From Arthonia radiata (Eukaryota; Ascomycota; Arthoniomycetes; Arthoniales; Arthoniaceae): a stretch of 64,000 bases of DNA. The notes beneath the pieces were generated by a model, which searched no databases, had not been told where the DNA came from, and saw only the letters and a list, made by a program, of their open reading frames with translations. Location: the NCBI GenBank assembly GCA_002989075.1, contig PSQN01000003.1, positions 2,748,938 to 2,812,937 of the forward strand, read 5' to 3'. The stretch's first letter is position 1. Each line of letters starts with the position of its first letter. Made by a program: the position numbers and the translations under genes. Positions 21,897 through 35,299 of this stretch are shown here, in pieces.

Positions 21897-23780
21897 TATC
21901 GCGGGTGGATCTTGAGATGGATATAGGGTGTACGTAGAAATTTGAATGTGTTCGAAGCTGCGAAGACTATTGGTCGGCTGTGAGACTGACGTTTGTGAGC
22001 TTGTACGATCAACTTACCCGTCGGTAGAGCAAGAGATATCTGTGCTCACTGTGTAGCATTCCATGATCACACGCAAACACACTCCATTATATATGTGCAT
22101 CTTGCCTGAAGCGCTAGCTCTCGCTCATGTGCTCGAATCGCTAGATTGGCCTTCGCTCAAGGCCCAGAGCCTCTGAATGTGCTTCGGGATGCATACGAGA
22201 TGGTCATCAGCTGAAACGGCAGTCGCTAGCAGGCTACTCCGTACACGAGCAGTCTTGATCAGTGTGGCCGACCGTCGTTCCAGAACGCCCGCCACCGGGC
22301 GCGCGCGCACGAACAAGGTCTTCGCGTGCCAAATGCTAGTCTCATCACAATCACAACGTGGTGGCGCAAGGCTCTTCGCTTGTGCATGCACCAATGCATG
22401 GTCGACGCACATAGTGTCTGGGTGCACTTCCAGAGCCTTTGCATGGCCCTCATATGTGTCAAAGTCGGTGCAGTGTTCAATTAGAGGTTTGGCGCACGCG
22501 TCCGCATTGATTATCTATACATGTCTTTCCGACAGTATGCTTCAATTGTCCCCAAAGCGGCGAGGGGATGACTTAGCGCATACATAAGGACACGCCAGTA
22601 CATCCGACATACTGGGAGCCAAACGCACCAAGCGACGTGCCCGCCCTGCAGTGGGGCCAGGACTGGGGCATAAAAGTTATGATATATAGCGATGAAGTCA
22701 CCCTCTTCCACTCTCTCGGATACCAGCAAATTCAAAAGCAAGAGTAAAGCTAAGCTTACTGAACTACTAAGTAAAGCTTTTACTACCTTGTCGCGCGCTT
22801 TCAGAGCTTGAAATCAAGGTCTTCGCTGTGTCAAAGAGATATAGTCTTGCTGTTGGTCGGCCTCTCTGCCACAACTTTGGTGCCCCAGCCTTGGGCCTCT
22901 CCAGGCACCGGAGATGCGCAGCGCCTTCAACTTTCAACCACTCACTTCCAACGCAGCAGCCGCAAGATATCAGAGGAGCCTGGAACGATCTGAGAGGAGC
23001 TGTTAGTTGTACGCCAATAGAGGAAGTGTTGGGCTAGTGAAATTGGATGATTGGACTGCCCGGTGAGCAGGCGAAGCGTGAGCAACAGCGTGGCGTCTCT
23101 GGGTCTTTCATCGGTGATTTCCAACATTACTTCTGTGGAGGATACGGAGGACAAGATCAAAAGAAGTAGGATAGGGGGTGTGCAAGCAAGGCGTTGGAAT
23201 CAGCTGAGGACGACTGCTCGAGGCTGGCTCAAAGCCGGAGAAATGTCTTGCAAAGTGGAAGCTCTCCTGAGCCGCGCGAGGAGGGTCTTACATCTTTGCT
23301 AAATTGATCTGCATATCGATGCCTCATGGACCTGACCTAAGTCATGCTTGCAATGGCGTTGATCGACTAACGCTCGCGAGTCTCGCGAGTGAAACGGGCA
23401 TTGGCCAGATCATGAGGCTTGATTCCAAAGAACATCCTGTCAAAAGAACGTCGCCGGACCGTATGAACGAGACTGTTGGTTTCTGAAGAAACTGGGGCGT
23501 CAACTCGTGGAATGGGGATATGTCGAACGCTGTTGCATGATCTTCCCTTCCTGGTGCGCTTTCGCTCGGCGCGCCTTCGCTCCGAAGATTAGAGACGAGT
23601 GGCCGACTTCGTCATCCTCCGGGTTGCCGGCGCGATCTCGGTCCAACGCCCGGCAGCATGATAGAGAGAGACGTAGCAACTTCGCGAGAGGTCGTCATGG
23701 AGCAGACAATTGTTGGAGTATACACGTCGGCTGGATGCTTGGCAAACCTCGGCTGGATGGGGCCAAAAGATGATATAGAT
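21897..23780. other. Gene-poor transition zone before the RIPed block
   Basis: About 1.9 kb of normal GC content. Several short frames on both strands (for example 22177-22587 plus and 23051-23302 plus) overlap each other, are composition-poor and have no domain. A duplicated palindrome CTCGCGAG occurs at 23373-23380 and 23382-23389. I support no gene here. Confidence 0.4.
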
Positions 23781-23829
23781 TCAGTAATAGGAGCACACAC
23801 ACTACAGTATGTGTACCACATAGAGACAG

Positions 23830-24179
23830 TTATACAGCAAATTTTCCCTATCCTCCGGCCCTCTAGTTACCTAAGTCCTTCTATAAGGCATCCTCTTTCT
23901 TTACTACGCTCTAGAGGGACTCTCTCTATAGGTTCCTCTTAAGTTTACGTTAACCTATAATTTTATAAGTTATACTAGTTCTTTAAAGAAAGAAGTTATA
24001 TAGGTTATTTATAGGTATAGAGTAACGCTTTTACTTATCTAAATAAACCTTATTTAGTATATTAAAGATAAATAAGGATTCTTAGGCTCTAGCTAAGATT
24101 TTAGCTCTATCTAGCCAACTATTATATATTAATTATTATAAGACTAAAGCTTTATTCTATTTCTTCTACTAGTTTAGAG
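23830..24179. other. RIPed sequence of unknown origin at block edge
   Basis: AT-rich sequence between normal DNA and the first LTR. I could not match it to any other part of the window. Confidence 0.4.
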
Positions 24180-24650
24180 TATAACGCCGGTCGCTAGGAG
24201 AACCAAACTAAGGCTTACTTATCTTGTATACTTATTAACCTTAGTAGTAGATATCTTATGTGCTAGAGACTAAAAGATAGAAGAGATAAGATAGATTATA
24301 AAAGGTAAGAAGGGCTTAACTAAGTAAATAAAAGATAAAGTACATTATTTAAATATAATTAAGAAACTTATATTTAAACATTAAGTTAATAGACTAAAGT
24401 CTTTTAAAGGTTAGCTATTAGTTTAGCTATATAGTTTAAAGTATATAAAAAAGTTTTTTTATATTTATTAAGCTTAATAATATTTATATTAGATTTATAA
24501 AGAATATAAGCTTTAAAGCTATTTTGCTTAATAATATCTATAGTAAGTTTATAAGCTTAGTTAAAAATAATACTAGTAAGGCTAAGATAATTAGTAATAA
24601 TTAATATTTAGAAGTATGCTAAGCTGTTTAGAGCTAGCGCTCGTAATACA
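24180..24650 (-). repeat. LTR of chromovirus F (3' LTR)
   Basis: 471 bp, matching the A LTRs over their whole length in reverse orientation, ends TATAACGCC...TAATACA on the plus strand. A purine-rich tract (AAAAGAGAAGAT on the minus strand) adjoins it at 24651-24662, as expected just upstream of a 3' LTR. Confidence 0.85.
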
Positions 24651-26728
24651 ATCTCTTCTCTTTTAATTAAGTTGTTCTTAATTAACCTTTAGCTTGTTAA
24701 ATACCTATAAGTTGTATATTAGCTCTTCTTTTATAATTATTCTGTAAGTTACTATACTTTATATAAAGTCTGTTACTATAGATTCTAATAAAAAGTATAG
24801 TTAATAACTATTAATTAAAGTCTACAGTATTAAAATACCTTTTTATTCTTATTATACGTTAACTAAAGAAAGATACATAATTAAGTTTAAAAAGGCAATG
24901 TATTTAATATATACTTAGAATAAAATAAGTTATAATTTATAGGTATTGTTAATAAACAATATATCTTGTTATCGTAGTACTATAGTACTTAAAGTTAACT
25001 TAGTCTTAGTATAATTAGTTTACTCTTAATGTTCTTTTTAGTTAGCTGTTCTTTAGTATATAAAACGCTAATTATATATATTAAAGGTACAAATAGCAGC
25101 GTTGATTGTAGCTATATAGCGCAATCAATTAAAGGTTTAAAAATTAAAAGAGAAGATTAAAAAGACTTATATACAAATAGTAGCTAAGCTAACTTAAAAT
25201 AAATTGTTAAAGTAGAAAAAATTAGCTGCGTCGATAGCTAGTAGTAATATATTTAAATATTTAAGTAGGTTATTTATTAACTTTTAAAGTAATTTATACT
25301 TAAAGTTAGATAGTAGTTCTATAATATAGTAAGTTAGTTTATTTATAAATAGCTTAGATACGTAGAAAGCGTACTAAATAATAAATTAGAATATTAATAA
25401 TATAAATATAGGTTAATTTTTAGTAGTGCTATTATAAAGTTAAAGGTACTTCTCTATTCTAACTCGATTTTAGTACTACTCAACTTTTTCTTTATAGTTT
25501 GCTAGGTTTCATTTTAGTTTCTATTAGTTTCTGTGCTTAAAATATCTTTTCTATTTAATAAGATATTGTTGTTTATCTCAATATTGTTTATAAACGTAAA
25601 GTATTTCGACCTTATATTTAGATTCTTAGTTTTTATATAAGATTTCTAAGTTAGACTATTTTACTTTTTAAAAGTAGGCTAGTTTTAATAGTGCTATATA
25701 GAATATAGAGTATATTCTTATTATTCTTAGAAGTTCGAGTTTAAACGTTATAGATCTTAGTTGTTGTAGAGTTTTAAACAGTTCTATCTTCGTATAGTCG
25801 AGTTTTTTGCTTAGTTTAGTAGTTTTTAAGTTTCTTGTAAGTAAGTAAGCTCTTCTCTTCTTTTTTATATCTGTATTTAAAGTCGTTCTTAACTTATTAT
25901 ACTATTTCTTAGTATGTTTGCTAATAAACTTACTGTTAGACTTTAACTATTAGCACAGGGCTTTCATACTTATAGCTATTTATATAGCTATTTTATTATT
26001 TGTTGTATTCTAGAGTTATTTCCTTTAAAAAGAATAGTAGCTATATAAGACGTAAAGCAGAGTTATTTTAATTATATTGTTTTTTATATTATTATACGTA
26101 GCTTATATAATTAGTAGCAATTATATTTAGTTATTCTACTAGTAGTTAATATATACTTAAAGATACTATTTTAGAGTCTAATTTATTCTTTTAGTCTGTC
26201 TATCGGTTTATAAGTAAAATAAAGTAAATATTTTTTGTTTAGTTCTTAGTTATTGTATTAGAGATATTTAAAACTATAAGACAAATTTTTAATCTTTATT
26301 AGAGATAATTCTTTATAATTGTCTATAGTTAGCTAAAATAATCTAAAGAAAGGTATATACTAATTATTCTAAATTACTAGCTTTCTTATAGAGTATAAAG
26401 TATACGTACCTTATTAGTTTATTATATATAACTAAGATAGTATTATAAGCTACTTTTATAAGTAGATATTAGAAATTAACTAACTAGCTGGTTAGCTAGA
26501 ATCCTCAGGGGCCCGGAGTATTAGATAAGTTCTACTAGCTATCTTAGTCTAGAATAGAACAAGCCTTTTATCTAAAGAATCGGGCCTAGTAGCCCGAGTT
26601 TAGGATAAAAAGAAGCATTGTACAATCCGTTCTAAATAGCTGGCCTATAGTCTAAGATAATATAGAATAAACTTAAAGACTAATAGTTTTAAATAGACAG
26701 AATTACTATCTTATACGGTAAGTTATAG

Positions 26729-27200
26729 TGTTACGGGTACTAGCCCCAGACGGCCTAGCGTGCACCTAAGTATCAACCACCGCTAGTTATCTTAGCCCTA
26801 CCAGCATTATTCTCGACTAAGCCTATAAACCCGCCGTAGGCATTATCGGACAAGACGGCTATAAGAGTCTACGTTCTTTATAAACCCAATATAGGTATTA
26901 TTAAGATTAATAGATATAGAGAAACTTCCTTATGTACCTTAGATTATATAACTAAACTAATAGCCGACCTTAGAATAGACTTTAGTCTGTTAACTTAATA
27001 TCTAAATATAAGTTTTTTAACTATATTTAGATAACGTACTTTACCTTCTATCTACTTTAGTTAAGCCCCTCTTACTCTCTGTATTCTATCTCGCCTCTCC
27101 TGCCTTTTAGTCTCTAGCACATAAGACACCTACTATCAAGGTTAACAAGTACACAAGGTAAGTAAGCCTTAGTTCGGTCTTCCTAGCGACCGGCGTTATA
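26729..27200 (+). repeat. 5' LTR of chromovirus A
   Basis: 472 bp starting TGTTACGGG and ending GGCGTTATA. It is followed directly by CTTTAACAGACTTGCT, the candidate primer-binding site, which is also seen (diverged) in B. The first about 188 bp (U3) differ completely from B; the rest is shared. Confidence 0.93.
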
Positions 27201-27242
27201 CTTTAACAGACTTGCTATAAAAGTAGAGAAAGTAGATTAGTT

Positions 27243-30200
27243 ATGTCTACTACTTTAGCACCTAACAGCCGCGACGCTGTAGACAGGTTAGCCAATAGAA
27301 TGGCTAGTACGAGTAAGATATCGGACGTTAATACTAAAATAAAAAAAAGCTTCTTAGGTAAACGTTTTAAAGTTACTTTATTTTTAATACGCCTAGCCGT
27401 ATACTTTAAAACTTATAAAGACTAGTTTCTAAACGATACTACTATAGTTCTATTCGCTACCTCTTATATAGATAGAGATACTTACAAGTAGATCGAATAT
27501 TACTTTAACGATTTCTTATTTACTCTAATAAAGAATAGGCGTAAGGATATCGATAAGTTTTTTGCTAGCTTTACCTTCTTTTAAAAGAAGCTTCGTAAAA
27601 TCTTTAAACAGACCGACGCTAAACGCGTCGCTACTAGGAAGCTTAGGAACCTTAAACAAATAGGACTAGCAAGCAGGTACGCCGCCGAATTTATACAGTA
27701 TACTAATTAAATAGGATAGAACGAGAAACCCCTTATCGAGACCTTTTATAAAGAGCTTAAGGATTATATTAAGGAAATAATCTATATTCGTAAAGAGAAG
27801 TTTAATAATCTCGACAACTTTATACAATAAGTAAAGGAGATCGACGACAGCAACTTTAAAAGATAGATAGAAAAGAAGAGTAACCCTACTAATAGGTTCT
27901 ATAGAACAAAGAATCGAGCAAACTTACGATAAGACCGAGGCGATCTAATAGAGCTAGATTTTATAAAGCCTTAAGAAAAACTAAACAACCAAGAAAGAGA
28001 ATACAGAATAAAGAACAAGCTATGCTTGTATTGCGGAAAGCTAGGGCATTAAGTTAAAGAATACCGTTCTAAAAAACAATAGTTTAATAGTATCGGTAGA
28101 AACGGGCACAATAATCGATCTTAGAAACCCTGTTTCCTACAATAATAGTTCAATATAACTACTTAGACAAAAGAGGACAACGGTCGCAATAAGGCAATAG
28201 AACTACTAGCAGCCTTCTCCGACCGCTAATAGAAGGACCCGATCGAGGGTTGTCTTCTCTAGGAATTAGGTCTCCTATAAAAGACTATCTAAAACTAGTA
28301 TAAGTACGTTACTAGACTAACTAAGGAGCAGAAGGATATCTACTGAAATACCTTCTGTAACCAGAAAAATACTCACTAGGTTTCGTTCAACGAGAAGTAC
28401 TACGAGTAGAATTTATTTAATTTATACAAAAACTAGGATACAGACATTAAGTTATAGGAAGAAATAAAGGAACGACAAATAAAACAGGAACAATAAAACT
28501 TATAGAACTGAAATAACATTAACCGCACTATTCCGAGACAGTAGGTACAAAATACCGCTATACTACATAAAACACTATTCTAGACTGCGTGCTACGATAA
28601 CGATTGTACGACCTATAAATCCGACAAATTGGGATTAGAATAGTGACCGAAGAAACCAATATCTCTAAAACAAGATTCGATACAAGAACTAGGCCTTATT
28701 TGAGAACGACTTAGGTTACCTTACTTAAAAACCTAAGGGAAATTTAAGGAAGAACAGACCGTAGAAGCTAAGTAAGATAGCAGCGACGATACGTTATAGG
28801 CAAGATAACGACTTAAAGACAAAAATATAAATTCTAATAATATAGAATTCTCGCTCGAGAACGATACTAATTAGAAAGAGTAAACCTTAATTCGTTGGAA
28901 AGGAATAATATAGAGACTTTGTTAGTTAGCCTTCTACAATAGAAAGTTAAGCGCTAATAAAGACATTAACAATATTCTAAGATATATTTACTTACGTCTA
29001 CGATAGCTAGTAGACTATCTTATTAGGGGTCTAGAATTACGTAGCTAGTACTAATATCTTTAACTAACAATATACAACCTATAAACACAACAAGTTTTAA
29101 CTAGCGATGGTTGTATAATTAAAGTAGAAATTGTTAACAATAAACTAAACGTTATAATAAAAGCAGTACTAGAACACTTTACACAGGAATTCTTATAGCA
29201 AATTAACCGACAATAGGTTCCGGTATTTAAAATACTTTAGAATGTATATAATTAATAGAAAAAAGACTAGGCCGACTGCTTTGAGGGCAGTAGTACTAGC
29301 TTATTTAACGGTTAGATCCTCTAGAAGTCTAGCTCTATGCGAGCTCGACTGCCTATAGAATATACCTATATACTCGGGCGACGATAAACTATAGAAGTAT
29401 TAAAATTATAATCGATTTAGGCGCAACAGGCAACTTTATCTTAATACGCTACGTCGAGGAGTGCTAAATATAAACATAAAGAAAGAAATTACCCTACGTA
29501 CTGTCTAAATTCTAAGGAGCAGAGAAAAGAGTCGACTACGAGACTTTATTAATAGATATAACAATTAAGGACTATTAAGAAGAAATTACTTATAATATTG
29601 TAGATATTAACCAGTACTACGCTGTACTAGGTATACCTTAGTTGCAACAATATAATTTAAAAGTAGATTAGAGAACTAAAAAACTCCTCTTTACTAGGTA
29701 CAAGTACTCTAGACAAGAGTCGTTCTACGGAACGAATACTCTACAAGCTATTTTTAGTAGTAAGGATAAAGAGCGTAATAAAGAACTTACGCGGGTTAGT
29801 ACTACTATACTTTAATATTTAAATATTCTACGAGAGAAGTTTAACGCAGTATCTTGTCTATAGCTAGCTATACGTAAGTATAAACAAGAGACAACTATAC
29901 GTTAACGATTCTATACAACAATAAGTACTCAGTTAATTACTAAGATACTAGAGAAATACAATTAATTTCGATACCTGTTCGAGGAAGCTAAGCCGAACTT
30001 AGCTCTCTTAGAATATAAACCGTAGGATTATACAATACCTTTATAAGAAGGTAAAACGCCAATATTCGGTCTAATATACTCTCTATTAGAAGCAGAAAAT
30101 TAAGCGCTCCGCAACTATCTTAATAAAAATCTCAAAAAGGAATTTATCCGAAAATTAACATTACTAGCCGGATACCCGATACTCTTCGTACCAAAAAAGA

Positions 30201-32830
30201 ATAGTAAACTACGACTTTACGTAGATTATAGACAATTAAACAGAGTAACTATTAAAAATCGATACCCTTTACTATATATTAACGAAATAACAGACCGATT
30301 GTATAACGTACAATAGTTTACTAAGTTTAACCTACAAGGAGCTTACAATCTAATCTATATACGGGAAGGTAAAGAATAAAAAACAGTCTTCTATATTAGA
30401 TACGGACTTTTTAAGTATTGCGTTATACCTTTTAAGCTAATAAACGCATTAGTATTATTTTAGAAACTAATTAACAATACACTTAGTAATTATCTAGATA
30501 TATTTATAACTACTTATCTAGACGATATCTTAGTATACAGCTGTACACTAGAAGAACATAAAAAACATATTAAGAAGGTATTAAAAAGATTAGTGCGTAC
30601 CGATTTACAAATTAATATCGAGAAAACCTAGTTTTATCAACAATCTGTTAAATTTCTTAGATTTATAATTACTAAGCACAGTCTCTAAATAGAAGATTCG
30701 AAGATTTAATCTGTTCTAACCTAGCCTATACTAAAGAATATAAAACAATTGCAACAGTTTCTTAGTTTTGTTAACTACTATAGGCAATAAATATCTAACT
30801 TTGGCCGAATTACAGCACCGCTGTCTTAATAGACAAAACAATCGATAGAATTCTTCTAGACGTAAAAAGAACAATCAGTATTCGAAGAGCTTAAGAAAGC
30901 TTTTAAGATTAGGCCTATACTAGCAATATTCGACCCTAACCTGCCGATTATCATAGAAACAGACGCATTAGACTATACGATTAGAGCATATATAAGTTAA
31001 AACAACAAGGAAAGAAAGCTTAGACCAGTAGCTTTCTACTCAAAAAAAATATTATCTATAGAACAGAACTACGACATTTACGATAAAGAGCTTTTAGCTA
31101 TTATAGCAGCATTTAAAATATAGCGAGCTTACCTAGAAGGAGCAAACTATACGATTATAGTATATATAAACTACAAGAACCTAACTTATTTTACGATAAT
31201 AAAGAAACTTAACTGCAGATAAGTTAGATAGTTAGAGACTATAACTCTATATAACTTTATTATTACCTACAAGAAGGGTTTTAAGAACAATAGGACCGAC
31301 GCTTTAAGCCGACGACTAGATTATCTTAATAACAAGGAATACGTCGAATACGCAATATTCTGAGAACATAACAACGAGATTAGATACAATCAATTGGCTA
31401 TAACAATCGAGTTTGTTATCGAACTAGACAGCCGAATCCCAGATATTCTAAACGATCCTAAAACTTACTAGGAAAACAAGAAACAATACCTAGGACTATT
31501 TAAAAACAGTAAGAGCTATTATAAGTTTTAAGGTAAGATCTACGTTCCGAGGAATCTAATCTGACACATTATTAGTAACTTCTACAATAACCTAATAAAG
31601 AAACACAAGGGTATCGACAACACTATTAAAAAGATTATACGAACCTACTATATCCCAAAAATTTAACATTACGTCGAAAATTATATTTAAGAATGCGACG
31701 TATACGTAAGGACCAAGCATCCGAGGTATTTACTATACAGTAAACTATAACTACTAAAAATACTTGAGAGACTATAGTATATAGTCTTACTAAACTTTAT
31801 TACTAAGCTACTAACCTCCAAGAATCTACTTATAGGAGTAGCTTACGACGCTATTCTAGTTATATGCGACAAACTAACAAAGTACGCGTACTTCGTACCT
31901 TACAAGGAAGCTAGCAACTTAGAACAGTTAGTATATACCTTCCTTCAGATTATTCTAGCAAACTATAGTTAACCACAAAGAATTGTTTCGGACAGGGACC
32001 AGAAATTTGTCTTACAATTTTAGATATCTCTAATACAACAGCTAGAGACAAAATAAAAGATATTAACGTCGTTCTATCTATAGACAGACAGACAGATAGA
32101 ACGAACAAATTAGACACTAGAACAGTATCTCTAGACATATATTAACTACTAGCAGAACGACTGGGTACAATTACTACTAGTAGCGTAAGCAGCGTACAAC
32201 GATACAAAAAACGATACAACTAAAACAACACCGTTCTATGCCTTATACGGCTATTACCCTCTTTAGGGCAGACAACTGCAAAACACTATAGAAAACGACA
32301 CTGCTACACGAATAGCAACAAATATAAAGACCCTATACTAGCAGTTAAAGGCTAACAGCGAGTTTATTAACAAACGAACAAGGAGATAGTATAATAAATT
32401 AAAAACTACCTTAAATACAAGTATAAAAGAGAGGGAAAGAGCTTACTTACTTATAAGAAACATAAAAACTATTAAACTAAGCAAGAAACTTAACTACACT
32501 AAAACAGAACCGTTTAAAATCTTATAGCAATTAGAATCCGTAATATTTAAACTTAAACTCCTAAAAACAATAAAAATATATCCTATATTTTATATAGCGC
32601 TGTTAGAACTAGCTTACTCCTAAGAAGTAGAACGACCCAACCCAGAAATCCTTTCTAACAACCAAGAATCCGAGTACGAGGTTAAAATAATTTAAGCTTA
32701 TAGACAATACCGAGGCAAACGACAGTATCTTATAAAATAAATAGGATATTCTAAACATAAAAATTAATAGGAACTAGAACGAAACCTAACTAACTATAAA
32801 GACACTATCTAACGATATTAGAATTAGAAT
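27243..32830 (+). pseudogene. Gag-pol of chromovirus A, RIP-inactivated
   Basis: Recognisable parts in order on the plus strand: gag start at 27243 (MSTTLAPNSRDAVDR); a CCHC zinc knuckle at about 28024-28065 (CLYCGKLGH, with the last Cys now Tyr); an aspartic protease motif near 29413 (DLGATGNF, Ser replaced by Leu); reverse transcriptase from about 30180 with intact YLDDILVYS at 30515-30541; RNase H from about 30950; integrase with a His/Cys finger from about 31565; and a C-terminal chromodomain (RGKRQYL, IGYSKHKN) at about 32700-32815. Many in-frame TAG/TAA codons replace Trp and Gln. No functional product is possible. Confidence 0.93.
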
Positions 32831-33069
32831 ATTAGTCGGTTATAGCAGCACTAATACTCTAATCTACTATCTAGTGCGCCTCGCTGGTACCTAGATTACC
32901 TACAAACGAACCAGCCTACTACGCTATAGAATTACTACTTAACTCTAAATAAGGGTTACTCTAAAAGTTAATAGATAACCTACTTAAACATTTAAATGTA
33001 TCGCTACTAGCTATTAACGCAGCAAACTTCTTTTGCTTCAATAACTTATTTCGAGCTAACTTTGCTACT

Positions 33070-33265
33070 TGTAATCTAGATATAGGGCAGGAAGCAGTTA
33101 GATAGCAAAAAGGGCCTAGATAGGCCCTACTAGTGTTCAAGCTAATTATTAAGGAGACTAGAAAGGGATACGTCTACTAGAGGGAAGATATTCTCCTAGG
33201 ATCGCAGCCTTCCTAAATAAGCAATATTCCGTCCTAATTCGTTATCGGAACGTTTATGCATTACA
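33070..33265 (-). repeat. 3' LTR of C1
   Basis: 196 bp, TGTAAT...ATTACA ends. Same length as its partner at 40821-41016 and the C2 LTRs. Confidence 0.93.
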
Positions 33266-33809
33266 ACTACCTTCCCCCTTAAGAAGGATCGCCCTCGATT
33301 CGGGTGCAATCTACTATTTCTATCGTACCTTCTATTTATTGTCTTACGTAGGGCAACAACCTCGTTAAAAACCCGCTGGCTTATGTCTACGTTTAGTCGG
33401 GAAAAGAGTAATGTTACTTACTATTATTCTACGCGTCGTTTAGTGCTAGTTTTCTGTAGCACCGAGTTATAGTGCTAAGCTTTACTTTTAATTTAAAGCT
33501 TCCGAGCCTAAGTTGTAAGCTCGGTGGTAAGGTTATATATTATTTTTACCTAATTTTACGTTCTTTTATATACTCTTATATACGCTTTTATCGATTAATT
33601 GCCCCTATAAGTAGTAGCAACCTACGTAAATAGGCTTCTTTGCTCTTATATTAGTACCTATAGGCGGAAGCTTTGTTATCGATACCTAACAATAGGCATA
33701 AAATAAGGCTCTTGCTCTTTTAAACTTTCTCTTTCTTTCTTTAACATTATTATACTCTTCTACTTAGCCTACAAGCTTCTCTTCTCTAATAGGCCTTTAC
33801 TTCTCTACT

Positions 33810-35030
33810 ATGTTAAGTTTTAACCCCGTTAATAAACCCGCTGCTAGAGCGAGCTCTTCTAAAGCGCTAACTCGCCGCTCAACTTACAGCATTAAGGACC
33901 TTAAAGCCGTTATTAATTTTAAAGCTCTTCTTTGTAACGCCTGCAAGAAGAAAGCTTCTAAGGTTGCTTTACTAATTTCTAAATTATCTGCAACTTTTCC
34001 TAATCTACGCTCTCTCGAACTAGGTAGCGTATCTCTAACTTCTACGACTTCTTGTAAGTCTACTATCTCTTATTACTTTATTCTAGTCTAAATATTAGTA
34101 TTCTAGCTCGTTAAAAGCGTTACGTCCGTAAAGACAACTCTAACGATAACAAGATTGTCTATTCTCTCTATTACCGTGGCACTGCTTATAAGCCTAAGTC
34201 GCCTATAAAGTCTCGCCGGTCTACCTCCTCGAATCCTACTTTTTACGCTGTATCTACGTTAATTTAGCCTTAGCTAGAGGCTTACGTCTTAGTATGCTGC
34301 TATTATATAAAGGCCTTATTTAGCGATATAGCTATATATAGTAGTTCTTCCACGAACTCTAATTTTAAGCATTATAAGGACTAGACCTGCGAGTAGCCTA
34401 AGAAACAGTACGCTAAGTATACTCGCTATACTAGTATTAGAAGGTCGAAAGACAAGTATAAGATAGTAAGTCTAATACCCCCCTGTTTTAAATACTAATT
34501 GACTCTATATTAATATATACTAGGTCTCCGCTTAATAAAGACGTACCTGTAACCTTCTTATATACGCTAACTTCTTCTTAACTTCTAGCAAGGACGTCTA
34601 AGATAACAAAGAGTCTTTCTATAACGACTATCTTACTTTGCTTCGTATCTTTTATGTTTAGCTATAGGCCTGGTAGCGCGGTCTAGGCACTAAGTTAGTC
34701 GAGTAGACCGATACTAACGATTTTAAGTGCATTAAGGCGCTACGCTAGAGCTTTAATTCTAGTATAGAGTTGTACGGTCCTTAGCTGTCTACGAATAAGG
34801 CTCCTTATAAGCTAGCTATAATAGATCTAATTGATTAGATTTAAGACTGCGTCGATAATAGTCGTAGCTAGGTTAAGTAGTATTATACTGCCGATCTATA
34901 CTAACTTCGGCGCTAGTTTAGGTAGTCTTCTCGTAGTTTTCTGTCTTTTGTTTAGCTAGGGTTTTAGTCTGTATAAGTAGTTTTCCTTAGCCTATCGGAA
35001 TAGTTCTATATTTTCTCCCTATATAAGTCT
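33810..35030 (+). pseudogene. Antisense accessory frame of C1
   Basis: On the strand opposite to gag-pol, an ATG at 33810 opens a 93-codon frame (begins MLSFNPVNKPAARASSSKA). After a stop and a frame shift, coding-like sequence continues to about 35030 (for example KPKSPIKSRRSTSS near 34190, KHYKDWTCE near 34373). C2 has the same frame at 44348-44629 and beyond. The N-terminal part is basic, rich in Ser, Ala and Lys. I do not recognise it; it is not a standard gag, pol or env part. The frame shift and stops show decay. Confidence 0.5.
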
Positions 35031-35299
35031 TATTTTAGCTTTTTTATAGCTTAAGCTTTACAATTATATATAAATAGTCTTAAAGTTTAATACTATATTA
35101 ATTCTATGTTTAAAACTATACTTTAGGTAATCCGCCTTCTCTTTAGCGTTATATCGTAAGCTAATTGCGTAGGCTTGTAGCCCTTTCTTATCTACGTTGC
35201 CTAGTTTGTCTTAGACGCTTGCCTCTCGGCTTAGTATCTTTACGCTTCTTAAATTTCTTAAGGGCGTTAGAGTCTTTAAGATGTGCCCGCGGCTTTATC

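Noticed and set aside
22177-22587. 136-codon plus-strand frame
   Set aside because: Ser/Arg/Ala-rich chance frame with an overlapping antisense frame and no homology I recognise.
23658-23942. 94-codon plus-strand frame crossing the RIP boundary
   Set aside because: A real gene would not be expected to run from normal into RIP-saturated sequence; no domain and no splice pattern.
31950-32138. 62-codon minus-strand frame in chromovirus A
   Set aside because: Shadow of the integrase coding region on the opposite strand.
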